Source of the DNA: Chitinophaga pinensis DSM 2588
GTDB lineage: Bacteria > Bacteroidota > Bacteroidia > Chitinophagales > Chitinophagaceae
Reading direction: 5' to 3'
Assembly (NCBI RefSeq): GCF_000024005.1
Contig: NC_013132.1
Location: forward strand, 9,063,348 to 9,127,347
DNA length: 64,000 nt
The notes beneath the pieces were generated by a model. The model was not told where the DNA came from and ran no database searches. It saw only the letters and a program-made list of their open reading frames with translations. Positions 7,620-16,746 of this stretch are shown in pieces. A program made the position numbers and the translations under genes. Within the stretch, counting starts at the first letter, position 1. Every line of letters starts with the position of its first letter.

Positions 7620-10016
7620 TTATTCCGTTCGCAAACTCTTCACCGGATCAGCTAATGCAGCCTTTATGGCAGAATGCCCTACCGTCAGCCACGCAATCAG
7701 CAATGAGAATAATAACGTAGTCACAAAAACACCCGCCCCTATCTCCATCCGGAAACTGAACTGCTGCAACCAGTCATTCATAAAATACCACCCAAGCGGC
7801 GTAGCAATCGCAAAGGCCAGTGCAATCAATATTGTGAACTCTCTTGACATCAGCATCACAATGGTGATCACGTCTGCACCTAACACCTTCCGGATGCCTA
7901 TTTCTTTCTTACGTCGTAAGGCCATGAAAGAAATCAACCCATATAAGCCAAGACAGGAAATGAAAATAGCAATGCCTGCAAAGATCTTAAACAATTGTGC
8001 CAGCTGGTTTTCCTGTTTGTAATAATCTGCCAGCGTCTGGTCTATAAAACTGTATTTAAAAATGTAATCGGGAAAATACTTATTCCACAAGGCTTCAATA
8101 GCGGCAAGGGTTACCCTCGCCTTACCGGTTTCAATCCTGATATTGGCCGTTTTGTAAATCCGCTTTACCGTTGTCATCACAACAGGGTCAATCGGATCAC
8201 GTAAAGACTTCACATGAAAATCCTTTACGACACCCACAATAGGCAAGGTCTTGTTCATCACTGTAATGGATTGTCCGATAGCCGCTTCCGGACTGGCAAA
8301 ACCTGCTTTCTTTACTAAGGTTTCATTCACGACAAATTCTCTGACCGTATCGGCGTCATAATACAACCTTCCCGCCAGCAACTGCATTTTGTAAATATTG
8401 AAATAGTTGGTATCTGCCGGTTTCATATTCACAATCAGATCTGCTTTATCCGTATGATTGCCCCCCAACTTAAAATCCGTCGCCCAGAAATCTTCTCCCG
8501 CAGGAGCAAACAGGCTGAAACTAACATCGCTGACACCTGGCTGGTGCATCAGTCCGTCACGCAGATAATCAAACCTGGAACGGCTGATACTATCATGCGG
8601 AAATTCTGCCGTAATGATCGCCTCTCTGCTGAAGCCCATATCCGCATTACGGAAATAGTTCGTTTGTCCAATCACGATCAGGGTACCAATGATCAGCACC
8701 TGGGCAATGACAAACTGGAAAATCACCAGTCCTCTCCGCAGATGAATCCCTTTTGGATTTTCTGCATTTAAACGGCTTTTTAGCGCATTCATCGGATTAA
8801 AACCTGATAGTACCAATGCGGGGTAAAAACCGGCTAATAAGGTCACAATGGCCCATAAAAACAGGACAAATAAGACAGCTGGTATAACAGGCAATACAGA
8901 CAGAGAGATCTTCATCTCCAGTAATCCACTCAAAGCAGGTAATAACGCAATTGCCAGTATTAATGCGCCTGCCATAGCAACAAAACAGGACAAACCGGTC
9001 TCTCCCAGGAACTGTAATAACAGCTGTCGCCGGTTACTGCCCAGGACTTTTCGTACACCTACCTCGCGTGCACGGTTAATGGCATTCGCAGTAGACAAGT
9101 TAACAAAATTGACACAGGCGATGACCAGCAGAAATATCCCTATCAGGTGTAAAGCTGTGATGAGTTCTTTACTGAAAACACGGCCGCTGAAAGTTTCAAA
9201 ACGTTTGTCAGTGTGTATATCTTTTAATGGCTGTAATAACAGTTTATAACCTGCGTGTGAAGGCGGAATGTGTTTCGCAATAAAACCAGGTAGTAAAGTA
9301 CTCAGCTGACCGGCAGTATAACCTTCCTTTGCAAGCACCAGCACGTAGTTGTTGGAAATTCCCACCCAGTCATTCATCCCCAAACCCAACGGCTGCAAAG
9401 TAGCATAGGAGATAACAATGCCTAAAGAAAAGTCAGTGTTGTCAGGCGGATTTTCCATTACACCCGTAATACGGATATATCGCCCATATGCGCGGATCAT
9501 TTTACCCGTTGCCTGCCGCCAGTCGCCGAAATACCTGTTAGCTACATCTCTTGACAGCAATGCAGTATTCTGCTCCTGTAGACCGCTGACGGCATTCCCT
9601 GTAAGCATCCTGAAATCAAACATTTCAAAAAAGGAAGGCTCTGCAAAAAAGACGCCTGCCGCCTCGCTGAATTTCTTCGCAGCTACCCCCTCCTTTTCGG
9701 GTATCGTGACCTGTACGTTTTTATCTCCATAAATGCCTGCTACCTTTTCCAGCTGCGGATAATCCGTACGCAAACCTGCCGCAAAGGGAAACGGGGCGCC
9801 TGAACCAAAACCATTTCCTTTCAGATCAGCCCTTACAATCCGATAAATACGGTCTCTTTTCGTATGAAAATTATCATACTCCTTTACATACTGTACAACG
9901 ATAGAAATAAGCAGAAAGGCGCCAAAACCAACCATCAGACCAGTGATATTCACCAGGAAATGACGTTTGTTACGCATTAGATTCCGGAAGGCGGTTTTCA
10001 GGTAACTGTGCAGCAT
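7620..10016 (-). CDS. ABC transporter permease, FtsX/MacB type with two FtsX domains
   Basis: Inner-membrane permease of 798 residues. It has an N-terminal membrane helix (about 20-45), a periplasmic MacB-like core domain, then an FtsX domain with three helices (about 285-410). A second half repeats the plan with a helix near 437-458, another periplasmic part and a C-terminal FtsX domain (about 680-795). The cytoplasmic elbow motifs REVGVRKVLGSNRRQ and KKEIGIRKVLGADVI mark the two halves. Such proteins are abundant in Chitinophagaceae, often as stand-alone genes near regulators, and probably work with a separately encoded ATPase in mechanotransmission or export of lipoproteins, peptides or drugs. 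No ATPase is adjacent, so the substrate is unknown. Confidence 0.9.
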   Translation of the reverse strand: MLHSYLKTAFRNLMRNKRHFLVNITGLMVGFGAFLLISIVVQYVKEYDNFHTKRDRIYRIVRADLKGNGFGSGAPFPFAAGLRTDYPQLEKVAGIYGDKNVQVTIPEKEGVAAKKFSEAAGVFFAEPSFFEMFDFRMLTGNAVSGLQEQNTALLSRDVANRYFGDWRQATGKMIRAYGRYIRITGVMENPPDNTDFSLGIVISYATLQPLGLGMNDWVGISNNYVLVLAKEGYTAGQLSTLLPGFIAKHIPPSHAGYKLLLQPLKDIHTDKRFETFSGRVFSKELITALHLIGIFLLVIACVNFVNLSTANAINRAREVGVRKVLGSNRRQLLLQFLGETGLSCFVAMAGALILAIALLPALSGLLEMKISLSVLPVIPAVLFVLFLWAIVTLLAGFYPALVLSGFNPMNALKSRLNAENPKGIHLRRGLVIFQFVIAQVLIIGTLIVIGQTNYFRNADMGFSREAIITAEFPHDSISRSRFDYLRDGLMHQPGVSDVSFSLFAPAGEDFWATDFKLGGNHTDKADLIVNMKPADTNYFNIYKMQLLAGRLYYDADTVREFVVNETLVKKAGFASPEAAIGQSITVMNKTLPIVGVVKDFHVKSLRDPIDPVVMTTVKRIYKTANIRIETGKARVTLAAIEALWNKYFPDYIFKYSFIDQTLADYYKQENQLAQLFKIFAGIAIFISCLGLYGLISFMALRRKKEIGIRKVLGADVITIVMLMSREFTILIALAFAIATPLGWYFMNDWLQQFSFRMEIGAGVFVTTLLFSLLIAWLTVGHSAIKAALADPVKSLRTE

Positions 10017-10151
10017 AAAGGTACTTTGGGTAGCTGATTATCTAGTTCAGTGCCACATTATATAACAATGAAAAATAATAAAATATGATTGAATAGTAAT
10101 TATTATCTGTCCGGTTTTGATACAATTATTGTCCGCTGGAGGGCAGTGAAT

Positions 10152-10187
10152 AAAAAAGACCGCCTCAGCTAATGAGCGGTCTTTTTT
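10152..10187 (-). terminator. rho-independent terminator of the TauE/SafE gene
   Basis: AAAAAAGACCGC and GCGGTCTTTTTT form a long stem with an inner CTCA/TGAG pairing. On the minus strand it follows the stop codon of the TauE/SafE gene at 10258 by about 70 nt. Confidence 0.85.
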
Positions 10188-10257
10188 CTGTTGAACATTG
10201 CTCAGCGGGCAATGCAATAGTCATGACATCCTAACACTAAAATAAAATCATAAAAGC

Positions 10258-11049
10258 TTACTTGCACAAGGTATAGATGATATCATACACACCGAAGACG
10301 ATCAGTGTACATGCAAATAACTTTTCCAGTAAGGGTGACTTCATCTTTACCGCTGTCTTAGCGCCCAGATAAGAAGATGGAATAGCCGTCAGTGATAATA
10401 CCAAAGCAATATTCCAGTCGATATGTCCCAGCCACCAGTGCGCCAGTGCACCTGGTATAGACAGCAATGCAGATAATACAATGGAACAGGCCAGGGCCTG
10501 TTTGATCGGCATATGAAGTTTCTTGATAAAGAAGGAACTGAATAATACCCCGCCTGCATTCGCCAGCAAACCGGATAACAATCCAATACCCAGTGAAGCC
10601 AGGACAATCAGTTGCTGATGCCCTTCTGCGGCATTTTCAACAACAGGTGTTTCTTCCACGTTCTTCTTTCTCAGAAATGAAAATAACAGTGAACCACCAA
10701 TAGATACGATGAACAAAGCTGTCAGTATCATCAATGTCTTACCCGGCAGAAACTTGCTCAGAAAAGAACCTGCCAGCGTTGCAGGCACACCAAATAAAGC
10801 GCCGGTCAGAATCACTTTGCGGTTGAATAACTTTTGACGGCTGTAAACAGTTGTAGCTGATATTGTACTGGTGATCGCTGCCGGCAATGGTGATGCCAGC
10901 GCATAAAACGGATTGACGCCTGCAAATATCTGCAAGGCCGGCGTACTTACTGCGCTGCCACCTTTGCCCAATAAACCGGACAGGTAGCCTACGATAAGGC
11001 CAATGATTAATACGACCAGATAATCGGTCTGTTGTAATAATGTGAACAT
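10258..11049 (-). CDS. TauE/SafE family sulfite/organosulfonate exporter-like membrane protein
   Basis: Polytopic inner-membrane protein of about 263 residues with roughly eight hydrophobic segments. It has the family's two-fold architecture: an N-terminal GLIVGYLSGLLGKGGSAVST, with a glycine-rich half-loop, and a repeat LLSGLLANAGGVLFSSFFIK in the second half. Members move small anions or sulfur compounds; the substrate here is unknown. ATG at 11049 is preferred over the in-frame start six codons upstream because it begins directly before the first membrane segment. Monocistronic, with a recognisable promoter at 11174-11205 and its own terminator. Confidence 0.88.
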   Translation of the reverse strand: MFTLLQQTDYLVVLIIGLIVGYLSGLLGKGGSAVSTPALQIFAGVNPFYALASPLPAAITSTISATTVYSRQKLFNRKVILTGALFGVPATLAGSFLSKFLPGKTLMILTALFIVSIGGSLLFSFLRKKNVEETPVVENAAEGHQQLIVLASLGIGLLSGLLANAGGVLFSSFFIKKLHMPIKQALACSIVLSALLSIPGALAHWWLGHIDWNIALVLSLTAIPSSYLGAKTAVKMKSPLLEKLFACTLIVFGVYDIIYTLCK

Positions 11050-11173
11050 AAAAACTTCCTTCAGCAAACAGGCCTGGTGTAAAGGCGAAGCTGGCTTAAA
11101 TAATGATGGTTGGTAAGAGTGAAATTACAGGTATCCTTTTCTGTTACATCGATGTTTACAGTGGAAGACAACC

Positions 11174-11205
11174 CAAAAGTACAGTGCTGTAGCGGGTCTA
11201 ACAAA
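11174..11205 (-). promoter_or_regulatory. Bacteroidota-type promoter of the TauE/SafE gene
   Basis: Read on the minus strand, TTTG (11202-11205) and TACTTTTG (11174-11181) are 20 bp apart, an exact match to the -33/-7 pattern of Bacteroidota. The predicted transcript has a leader of about 120 nt. Confidence 0.6.
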
Positions 11206-11359
11206 ATTTCAGCCAACAGCAGGTCATTACTAAAAGTTATAGAGGATAACCATAAGTAATAATTTTGACAGCAGCGGCCCGGACGGGGCTATAACCTATT
11301 TAGCCTACTAAATCTATGATTTGGATAAAATCACTATAAAAAGCTTAAATCACATTTTT

Positions 11360-11611
11360 TTACCATTGATACACCATCCCGATACCTCCGGGTGCAACCG
11401 TCAGTTGCAGTTCATTAAAATGTTGGAACAGCCCTTTCCCATGACTATGATGCACCATAAAATTCACCCCGTCAAACAATAACAGGAACGCCCCCTGAAA
11501 AATAAGCGAATTGCCATACCCCTTCCAGCGGTCATGTCCTGTTCCAGACAGTTTCGTCTTTCCATGCTCCCGCATATATAAACCACCGGCCATATACGCC
11601 AGGTCCAGCGC
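11360..11611 (-). pseudogene. C-terminal remnant of a DUF6992-type membrane protein
   Basis: An open frame whose product contains LDLAYMAGGLYMREHGK and GNSLIFQGAFLLLFDGVNF, which I recognise as the C-terminal half of DUF6992-family membrane proteins. In frame, an internal TGA at 11612-11614 precedes the conserved stretch, and the N-terminal half is absent. About 30 bp upstream the sequence turns into a heptad repeat array. An ATG at 11593 could yield a 77-residue peptide, but truncation makes function unlikely. The family call is from memory of the motif. Confidence 0.55.
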
Positions 11612-11645
11612 TCAGTTTACCAGGAATATCTTTTCAATTTTATGC

Positions 11646-11678
11646 AATTAGGAATTAAGAATTAGGAATTAAGAATTG
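11646..11678 (+). repeat. heptad array, element E1 left arm
   Basis: Tandem 7-bp units AATTAGG, AATTAAG, AATTAGG, AATTAAG and a partial AATTG. It forms an inverted pair with the array at 11829-11863. Confidence 0.85.
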
Positions 11679-11715
11679 ATACCAAAGATCTGCTTTCCAA
11701 TCAAATAACTCAACA

Positions 11716-11753
11716 TAAAAAGAGCCGCCCCGGCTGTCCGAAGCGACTCTTTT
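11716..11753 (-). terminator. terminator of the ebo operon
   Basis: AAAAGAGCCGC and GCGACTCTTTT form a stem with one mismatch, about 100 nt after the eboF stop on the minus strand. It is enclosed by the E1 heptad arrays. Confidence 0.65.
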
Positions 11754-11760
11754 ATTATTA

Positions 11761-11796
11761 GTTATTCAAATAGTTATTCAAATAGTTATTCAATAT
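11761..11796. repeat. three direct 12-bp repeats
   Basis: The unit GTTATTCAAATA occurs at 11761 and 11773, and a variant GTTATTCAATAT at 11785, head to tail inside element E1. Confidence 0.85.
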
Positions 11797-11828
11797 GTCT
11801 TCCTCCAGCACTTGTCTCCGCTGCATTC

Positions 11829-11863
11829 AATTCCTAATTCCTAATTGTTAATTCCTAATTCCT
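11829..11863 (-). repeat. heptad array, element E1 right arm, overlapping the eboF stop
   Basis: On the plus strand the units read AATTCCT, AATTCCT, AATTGTT, AATTCCT, AATTCCT. Read in the eboF direction they are AGGAATT repeats, and the last codons of eboF (AGG AAT TAG) lie inside the first unit. Confidence 0.88.
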
Positions 11864-13225
11864 CATAAGTGCTTTCCATATCACCCCATAAACATCCGTA
11901 GCAGCCAACTCCTGCCCTTCACCTACCTGATTAGATATCAGCACAGGGTGAAACGACTTATCCTCAGAAATACGCCCGTGAGAGCCTTTTATGAGGGTTG
12001 CATCCAAGGGAATCACATTCATGAGATAACGGAAGCCCAGTTTTTTCTTGAGTAGCTTAAACCCGGCTTTCAGTTTGATCAACGGATCTGCGGGATTCAT
12101 GAACATTTCCACAGGATCATAACCAGGTTTACGGTGAATTTCCACCAGTCGGGCGAAATCAGGCGCCTTTGCATCATCCAGCCAGTAATAGTAAGTGAAC
12201 CAGCTTTTGGCGTCTGCCACCAATACCAGTTCGCCACTACGGCTGTGATGCATTTTATGCTGCCGTTTGCCCTCTCTGTCCAGTACCAGTTCTACACCTG
12301 GTGTATTCTCCACGATGCTGCGTACTTTCTTATAAACAGAAGGATCATTCACATAGACGTGGGCGATCTGATGATCTGCCACCACAAATGCTTTGGAAGC
12401 GCCAGGGTCCAGCAGTTCCAGTCCCCTTTCCTCTCTCACCGCGATCAGTCCTTCCTCACGGAAACGACGGTTCAGATGGATAGGATTATTCACATTTGTG
12501 ATACCATATTCCGACAGGATGATCACTTCGCTGCCTCTCTTTTCATAAAATTCAACCAGCTGCTTACACACCGCATCGACTTCACCCAACTCTTTGCCGA
12601 TACGGGAGAAATCCTGACCGAATTTCTGTAAACAGTAATCCAGGTGAGGCAGATAGATCAGTGTCAGCGTCGGATCATACAGGTTATCTGTTACGATAGA
12701 CGCATCCGCGATCCATTGTGTAGAACGGATGTTCGCACCTGGTCCCCAGAATTGAAACAAAGGGAAGGTACCCAGCTCTTTTTGCAGATGATCGCGCAGT
12801 GAAGCAGGATGCGCGTAACAGTCCGGCGCCTTACGGCCATCCGACAGGTACTGCGGACGAGGCGTCACGGAATAATCGGCGGTAGAATACATGTTATACC
12901 ACCAGAACATCTTTGATACGGTAAAAGAAGGATCGAGACGTTTGGCTTTATCCCAGATCTTGGGAGCTTCCACCAGTTTGTTGGATTGCTTCCAGAACTT
13001 GATCTCACTGTCCTGCCTGTCATACCAGCCATTACCGACAATACCATGCTCCGCCGGCCATTGTCCGGTTACATAGGTACTCTGTACAGCTGTAGTAACA
13101 GCCGGCACCATTGGCCGGATGGTGGATAAATGCTGTTTCTTCACATATTCCTGTAGGAAGGGCGTGTGTACACCTATAAGGGAGGAGGATAAACCTACTA
13201 CATCAATTACTACTGTTTTTTTCAT
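11855..13225 (-). CDS. eboF: EboF-type alkaline phosphatase family (nucleotide pyrophosphatase-like) protein
   Basis: Protein of 456 residues of the type I phosphodiesterase/nucleotide pyrophosphatase (alkaline phosphatase) fold. The N-terminal DVVGLSSSLIG and the segment AVTTAVQSTYVTGQWPAEHG, with the putative nucleophile threonine, are typical. LIYLPHLDYCLQKFG, ILSEYGITNV and VADHQIAHV fit the remaining metal-ligand motifs. It is the last gene of the eboA-F operon, 33 bp after eboE. In cyanobacteria the ebo/EDB genes are linked to export of precursor metabolites, and the phosphoesterase may process a phosphorylated intermediate (inference). Its final codons AGG AAT TAG fall inside a heptad repeat array, so the native C-terminus may have been altered. 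Confidence 0.85.
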   Translation of the reverse strand: MKKTVVIDVVGLSSSLIGVHTPFLQEYVKKQHLSTIRPMVPAVTTAVQSTYVTGQWPAEHGIVGNGWYDRQDSEIKFWKQSNKLVEAPKIWDKAKRLDPSFTVSKMFWWYNMYSTADYSVTPRPQYLSDGRKAPDCYAHPASLRDHLQKELGTFPLFQFWGPGANIRSTQWIADASIVTDNLYDPTLTLIYLPHLDYCLQKFGQDFSRIGKELGEVDAVCKQLVEFYEKRGSEVIILSEYGITNVNNPIHLNRRFREEGLIAVREERGLELLDPGASKAFVVADHQIAHVYVNDPSVYKKVRSIVENTPGVELVLDREGKRQHKMHHSRSGELVLVADAKSWFTYYYWLDDAKAPDFARLVEIHRKPGYDPVEMFMNPADPLIKLKAGFKLLKKKLGFRYLMNVIPLDATLIKGSHGRISEDKSFHPVLISNQVGEGQELAATDVYGVIWKALMRN

Positions 13226-13258
13226 GTGGCGCCATTAGGATATGGGTTCAAAACTATA

Positions 13259-14482
13259 TTACATGGCTGGTAATTCCAACTGCTGCAATACCCAGCGCAG
13301 TTCCCTTGATACGGACCTGTCCATTGGTAATTTCAGTTCAGCCGGCAATACATCCCAGGTATAAGTTTCAACTTCCAGGTGTTGTGTAAATGGTTGTTTC
13401 CGTTGTAATTGTAATACATTCTCTATATCTGACCGCGTAGATGACAATACACCATAACTATCAACAAACACCGGTACATGAAAATGTGAACGCCATTCTT
13501 TTACCGCCGGATTCGCTGCATCTTCCAGGGCCTGTGGCAGGTCGGGATAATGCAGGAAACCATCTTCCTTACGGGCAATCACCTGGTGCAGATAAGTCGG
13601 TTCGTTAAACTCCTTAAAAGCATTGATCACGGCTTCACGTTCGGCTGGCGCTGCCGGCAACTGTGCTTTTAATGCGGCACTGATCTGTAATTTACCCACT
13701 TTCAGGCCGTGCTGGTCCAATTGCTTTAACACATCTGCTGCCGACTCATATACCAACGCAAAGTGACACACATCATAACACAGCTGCACATGCGTTTTTA
13801 TAGCTGTCGCTGCTTCCTCTGCACTGATACGGAATTTATCTTCCAGGAAGGGAATACCCAAAGGTAAGAGATAATGCAGGTACCAATTCAGGAACTCCTG
13901 CGTATTTTCCATCATACCATCTGGTTCCGGCTCTATATCGAGATGCATGGAAGGACCACCGCTACGTTGTATACGTACCAGTTGTTCTACTACCTGCAAT
14001 ACATGCAGGGTGGTAGTCTCCATGATCGCTGCTTTTTCTGATTCGCAGCGTACATGCCATAACTTATAGGAAAGCGGCGCTGTGGAGATACCGCCTTCCA
14101 TCCCTTCAGGTAAAAGGGATGCCAGCAAACGGAATAAACGGATGGTGTAAAACACACGGTCTGACGTCGTCCAGTCAGGCGTATGTACATGATCTTTTAC
14201 AACCGTATGGTGGAAACCTCCGTAAGGGAAGCCATTCATGGTAAACACATAACAATCCTGTTCTTTCAGCCAGGCTTTGAATTCTTCCAAAGCCGGTTCT
14301 TTACTGAGCTCCAGACTGGCTGTATTGGACAGGCGCAGACCGATGCCGAAAGCTTTATCGGGTGCTACTTCTTTCTTTACCGCGGGTACATACTGTTTAA
14401 GCTGTGCAAAATGCGCGCTCCAGTTTTCTCCGGGATGAATATTCGTACAATAGGTTAAATGAGAATGATCAGATACTTGCAT
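13259..14482 (-). CDS. eboE: EboE, TIM-barrel metabolite traffic protein
   Basis: Protein of 407 residues with a xylose-isomerase-like TIM barrel, starting YCTNIHPGENW, a signature of EboE proteins. Other family-like segments are MNGFPYGGFH, MHLDIEPEPDGM and CYDVCHFALVYE, which supply acidic and histidine residues suited to metal binding. EboE is annotated as a metabolite traffic protein; its reaction is unknown. The start overlaps the eboD stop by 14 bp, so the two genes are translationally coupled. Linked to export of cyanobacterial scytonemin monomer in published work on the ebo cluster; the substrate in this organism is unknown. Confidence 0.9.
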   Translation of the reverse strand: MQVSDHSHLTYCTNIHPGENWSAHFAQLKQYVPAVKKEVAPDKAFGIGLRLSNTASLELSKEPALEEFKAWLKEQDCYVFTMNGFPYGGFHHTVVKDHVHTPDWTTSDRVFYTIRLFRLLASLLPEGMEGGISTAPLSYKLWHVRCESEKAAIMETTTLHVLQVVEQLVRIQRSGGPSMHLDIEPEPDGMMENTQEFLNWYLHYLLPLGIPFLEDKFRISAEEAATAIKTHVQLCYDVCHFALVYESAADVLKQLDQHGLKVGKLQISAALKAQLPAAPAEREAVINAFKEFNEPTYLHQVIARKEDGFLHYPDLPQALEDAANPAVKEWRSHFHVPVFVDSYGVLSSTRSDIENVLQLQRKQPFTQHLEVETYTWDVLPAELKLPMDRSVSRELRWVLQQLELPAM

Positions 14483-15632
14483 GGTTCACTTTTAAATGCT
14501 GTACAGCTTCGTTCAGTAACATTTCGTCTATCACGTGTACTTCTGCGCCTACCCCGATGGCCTTTAACAGGCAGATCGTCAGCCGGCCACCCAGGTGCTC
14601 GCGGAACTCCTGTAATCCTTTAACAACAGGTGATGGCTTACCATCTTTCATTTCCAGCAACGGATGATAAACCGGTAACTGTAGTTTCACCAGCAGGTTC
14701 ACAATCCTTTCTGCCGATTCGGTGCTGATCCAGCCTAACAGGGAGGAGTAAACGCTGTCTACTGCAATACCAATTGATACCGCTTCACCATGACGTAAAG
14801 CAAAGTCAGTGAGTTGTTCCAGTTTATGTGCGCTCCAGTGACCGAAGTCCAGCGGACGGGAAGATCCGCTTTCAAACGGATCGCCACTTCCACCGATATG
14901 TGCCATATGCAGGGCTGCACATCTGTATACAAGTTCCTGCATCACTGCCAGATCATTGTTGACCAGGGCAGTGGCATTTTCTTCCAGCCATTCAAAGAAG
15001 GAAGCATCTTTTATTAACGCTACTTTCACAGCTTCTGATATACCGGAAAGCCAATCCCTTGCGGGCAGCGTAGTCAGGAAATGTGCGTCGTTGAATACAG
15101 CCGCAGGTGGTGCAAACGTACCAAGGAAGTTTTTCTTTCCTTTGTAATTGATACCATTTTTCACACCTACACCTGAATCGTTCTGTGACAATACGGTGGT
15201 TGGTATACGAATGTGGCGCACGCCTCTGTGAGACACTGCTGCCACCATACCGACCATGTCAAGTACAGCGCCGCCGCCGATGGCCACCACAAAGGAGTGA
15301 CGATCTATGGCCAGCGTATCTGCCAGGTCTACCAGGTGGTAAAAAAGTTCCTGGTCATTTTTACAGGATTCTCCTCCCGGCACAATTTCAATCTCTCCTG
15401 CAAGCTTAAATCCTTCTATCTGTTGTAAATAAGTTGTTATTTCTGTTGCAAGCGCCGGATGGGCTTTTGCTACCCCATCATCCACAATGAAAAGCAGTTT
15501 CTTGGTCAGTCCGGGCGTAGTCTGCGAAACCAGGTAATTCCTGAACTCCGCGTTGGCTGGATTAAAAAGGTATCGGGTAAAGAAAACCTTAAAAGAATAA
15601 TCTACACTAAAAGTCTGTTGAATAAACTCCAT
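14469..15632 (-). CDS. eboD: EboD, 3-dehydroquinate synthase-like sugar phosphate cyclase
   Basis: Cytoplasmic protein of 387 residues of the dehydroquinate synthase superfamily. Visible motifs are the NAD-binding GGGAVLDMVGMVAA, HRGVRHIRIPTTVLSQNDSGVG, the KNGINYKGKKNFLGTF loop, and the metal-binding DFGHWSAHKLE and RHGEAVSIGI. Family members cyclise sugar phosphates (DAHP, sedoheptulose 7-phosphate and others). As part of the ebo cluster it is more likely a dedicated cyclase than the shikimate enzyme, but the substrate cannot be read from the sequence alone. It overlaps eboE by 14 bp. A GAATTACGAATGACG heptad repeat lies in the 100-bp gap upstream, towards eboC. Confidence 0.88.
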   Translation of the reverse strand: MEFIQQTFSVDYSFKVFFTRYLFNPANAEFRNYLVSQTTPGLTKKLLFIVDDGVAKAHPALATEITTYLQQIEGFKLAGEIEIVPGGESCKNDQELFYHLVDLADTLAIDRHSFVVAIGGGAVLDMVGMVAAVSHRGVRHIRIPTTVLSQNDSGVGVKNGINYKGKKNFLGTFAPPAAVFNDAHFLTTLPARDWLSGISEAVKVALIKDASFFEWLEENATALVNNDLAVMQELVYRCAALHMAHIGGSGDPFESGSSRPLDFGHWSAHKLEQLTDFALRHGEAVSIGIAVDSVYSSLLGWISTESAERIVNLLVKLQLPVYHPLLEMKDGKPSPVVKGLQEFREHLGGRLTICLLKAIGVGAEVHVIDEMLLNEAVQHLKVNHASI

Positions 15633-15705
15633 GGATATCGCTCTGGTGTTTCGTTTAATAATCGTCCTAGCGGCCGTTAATGTACAAAATTTAATTGCTA
15701 TTGAC

Positions 15706-15720
15706 GAATTACGAATGACG
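15706..15720 (+). repeat. short heptad repeat of the GAATTAC/GAATGAC type
   Basis: GAATTACGAATGACG, preceded by GAC, reads as 7-bp units. The identical 15 bases recur at 27278-27292 after prfH. Here it lies 12 nt after the eboC stop codon. Confidence 0.7.
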
Positions 15721-15732
15721 AGCGGATTGAGA

Positions 15733-16659
15733 TCAGGTCACTGCAAACGCTCTCGCCATCAGTAATGACAATGGCAGAAGGATCAGTACGAGCAATGCGT
15801 GAGGCAGCGTGGAGAATGCGGCTACCCAGGCGGCATTCATGGCGACCAGCGCTATGATACCTCCCTTTACAGCCTTTCCTATGTTAGGACCGGATGGGTC
15901 TTTAATGGCATTGAATAATGGCAGATTGATCATGACTGCAAACAACAGGATAAATGGTATCGCAATCACAATATGTCCGTTCATTGCGGCCAGCGCCAGC
16001 ATGGTACCATATACCAGGGCATAACAGAAGGCTGTAATGCGCAGGGTACGGGTATTTCCACCATGCACCTCTCCACGACTAATAGCGGTCACCGCAGCGA
16101 TGTATAATACAGGGATCAGGCCAATCCACCAATACTTATTTAAGGCAGGCACAACCATACTGATACCCATCAGCAGGTTCAATCCACGGCACAGTCCCAT
16201 ATTGATCGGGCCCCATGCCTGGTGTTTACCCCATTTATCATATACCAGCGCACACACGGCAATACCCAGTGCCAGGTAACCGGTGATACGGCCTACTGTA
16301 AAAGCAGCCAGTACACCTACCAGTAACAGGTAACTACCCAGTACAATGGCTTGTGTCATGGAGATCACGCCACTCGGAATAGGGCGCTCAGGGCGCTCCA
16401 CCTTATCCAGTTCTGCATCCATCACATCATTGAAGACTACGCCACCGCCGTACAATCCGATTGTTGCCAGGCACATACATACTACTGGTAACAAATGATC
16501 CAGATAACTGGATACTTCAGAACCCAGAAATCCGGAAATAGCTACGCCAGCCAGTATATCTGCTACTGCAGTTACTATATTGGCGGGTCGCATTAAACGT
16601 AAATATCCTAATAACTTGCCTATAATATAATTCACCGGGCTCGGGTTTTCAACAAGCAA
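15733..16659 (-). CDS. eboC: EboC, UbiA-like prenyltransferase
   Basis: Integral membrane protein with seven to nine hydrophobic segments and the UbiA aspartate-rich motif NDVMDAELDKVERPERPIPSG, which in the family binds Mg-prenyl-diphosphate. A second, weaker motif is YDKWGKHQAWG. It begins with the conserved RLMRPANIVTAVADI. The start is uncertain: there is no ATG upstream of the one at 16593, which would remove part of helix 1, so TTG at 16659 is chosen here, with TTG at 16695 also possible. Third gene of the ebo operon. In the family EboC is thought to prenylate or otherwise modify a metabolite at the membrane; its substrate is unknown. Confidence 0.87.
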   Translation of the reverse strand: MLVENPSPVNYIIGKLLGYLRLMRPANIVTAVADILAGVAISGFLGSEVSSYLDHLLPVVCMCLATIGLYGGGVVFNDVMDAELDKVERPERPIPSGVISMTQAIVLGSYLLLVGVLAAFTVGRITGYLALGIAVCALVYDKWGKHQAWGPINMGLCRGLNLLMGISMVVPALNKYWWIGLIPVLYIAAVTAISRGEVHGGNTRTLRITAFCYALVYGTMLALAAMNGHIVIAIPFILLFAVMINLPLFNAIKDPSGPNIGKAVKGGIIALVAMNAAWVAAFSTLPHALLVLILLPLSLLMARAFAVT

Positions 16660-16746
16660 ACAATACAAATGACCGATCGTGCAGCAATGCAACAAAAGGC
16701 TGCAATCTACATGTACCGGGCATTGGCATTACCGACTTGTAACTGT

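Noticed and set aside
11646..11863. Heptad arrays considered as a CRISPR array
   Set aside because: The repeat unit is 7 bp without spacers of constant length and there are no cas genes nearby.
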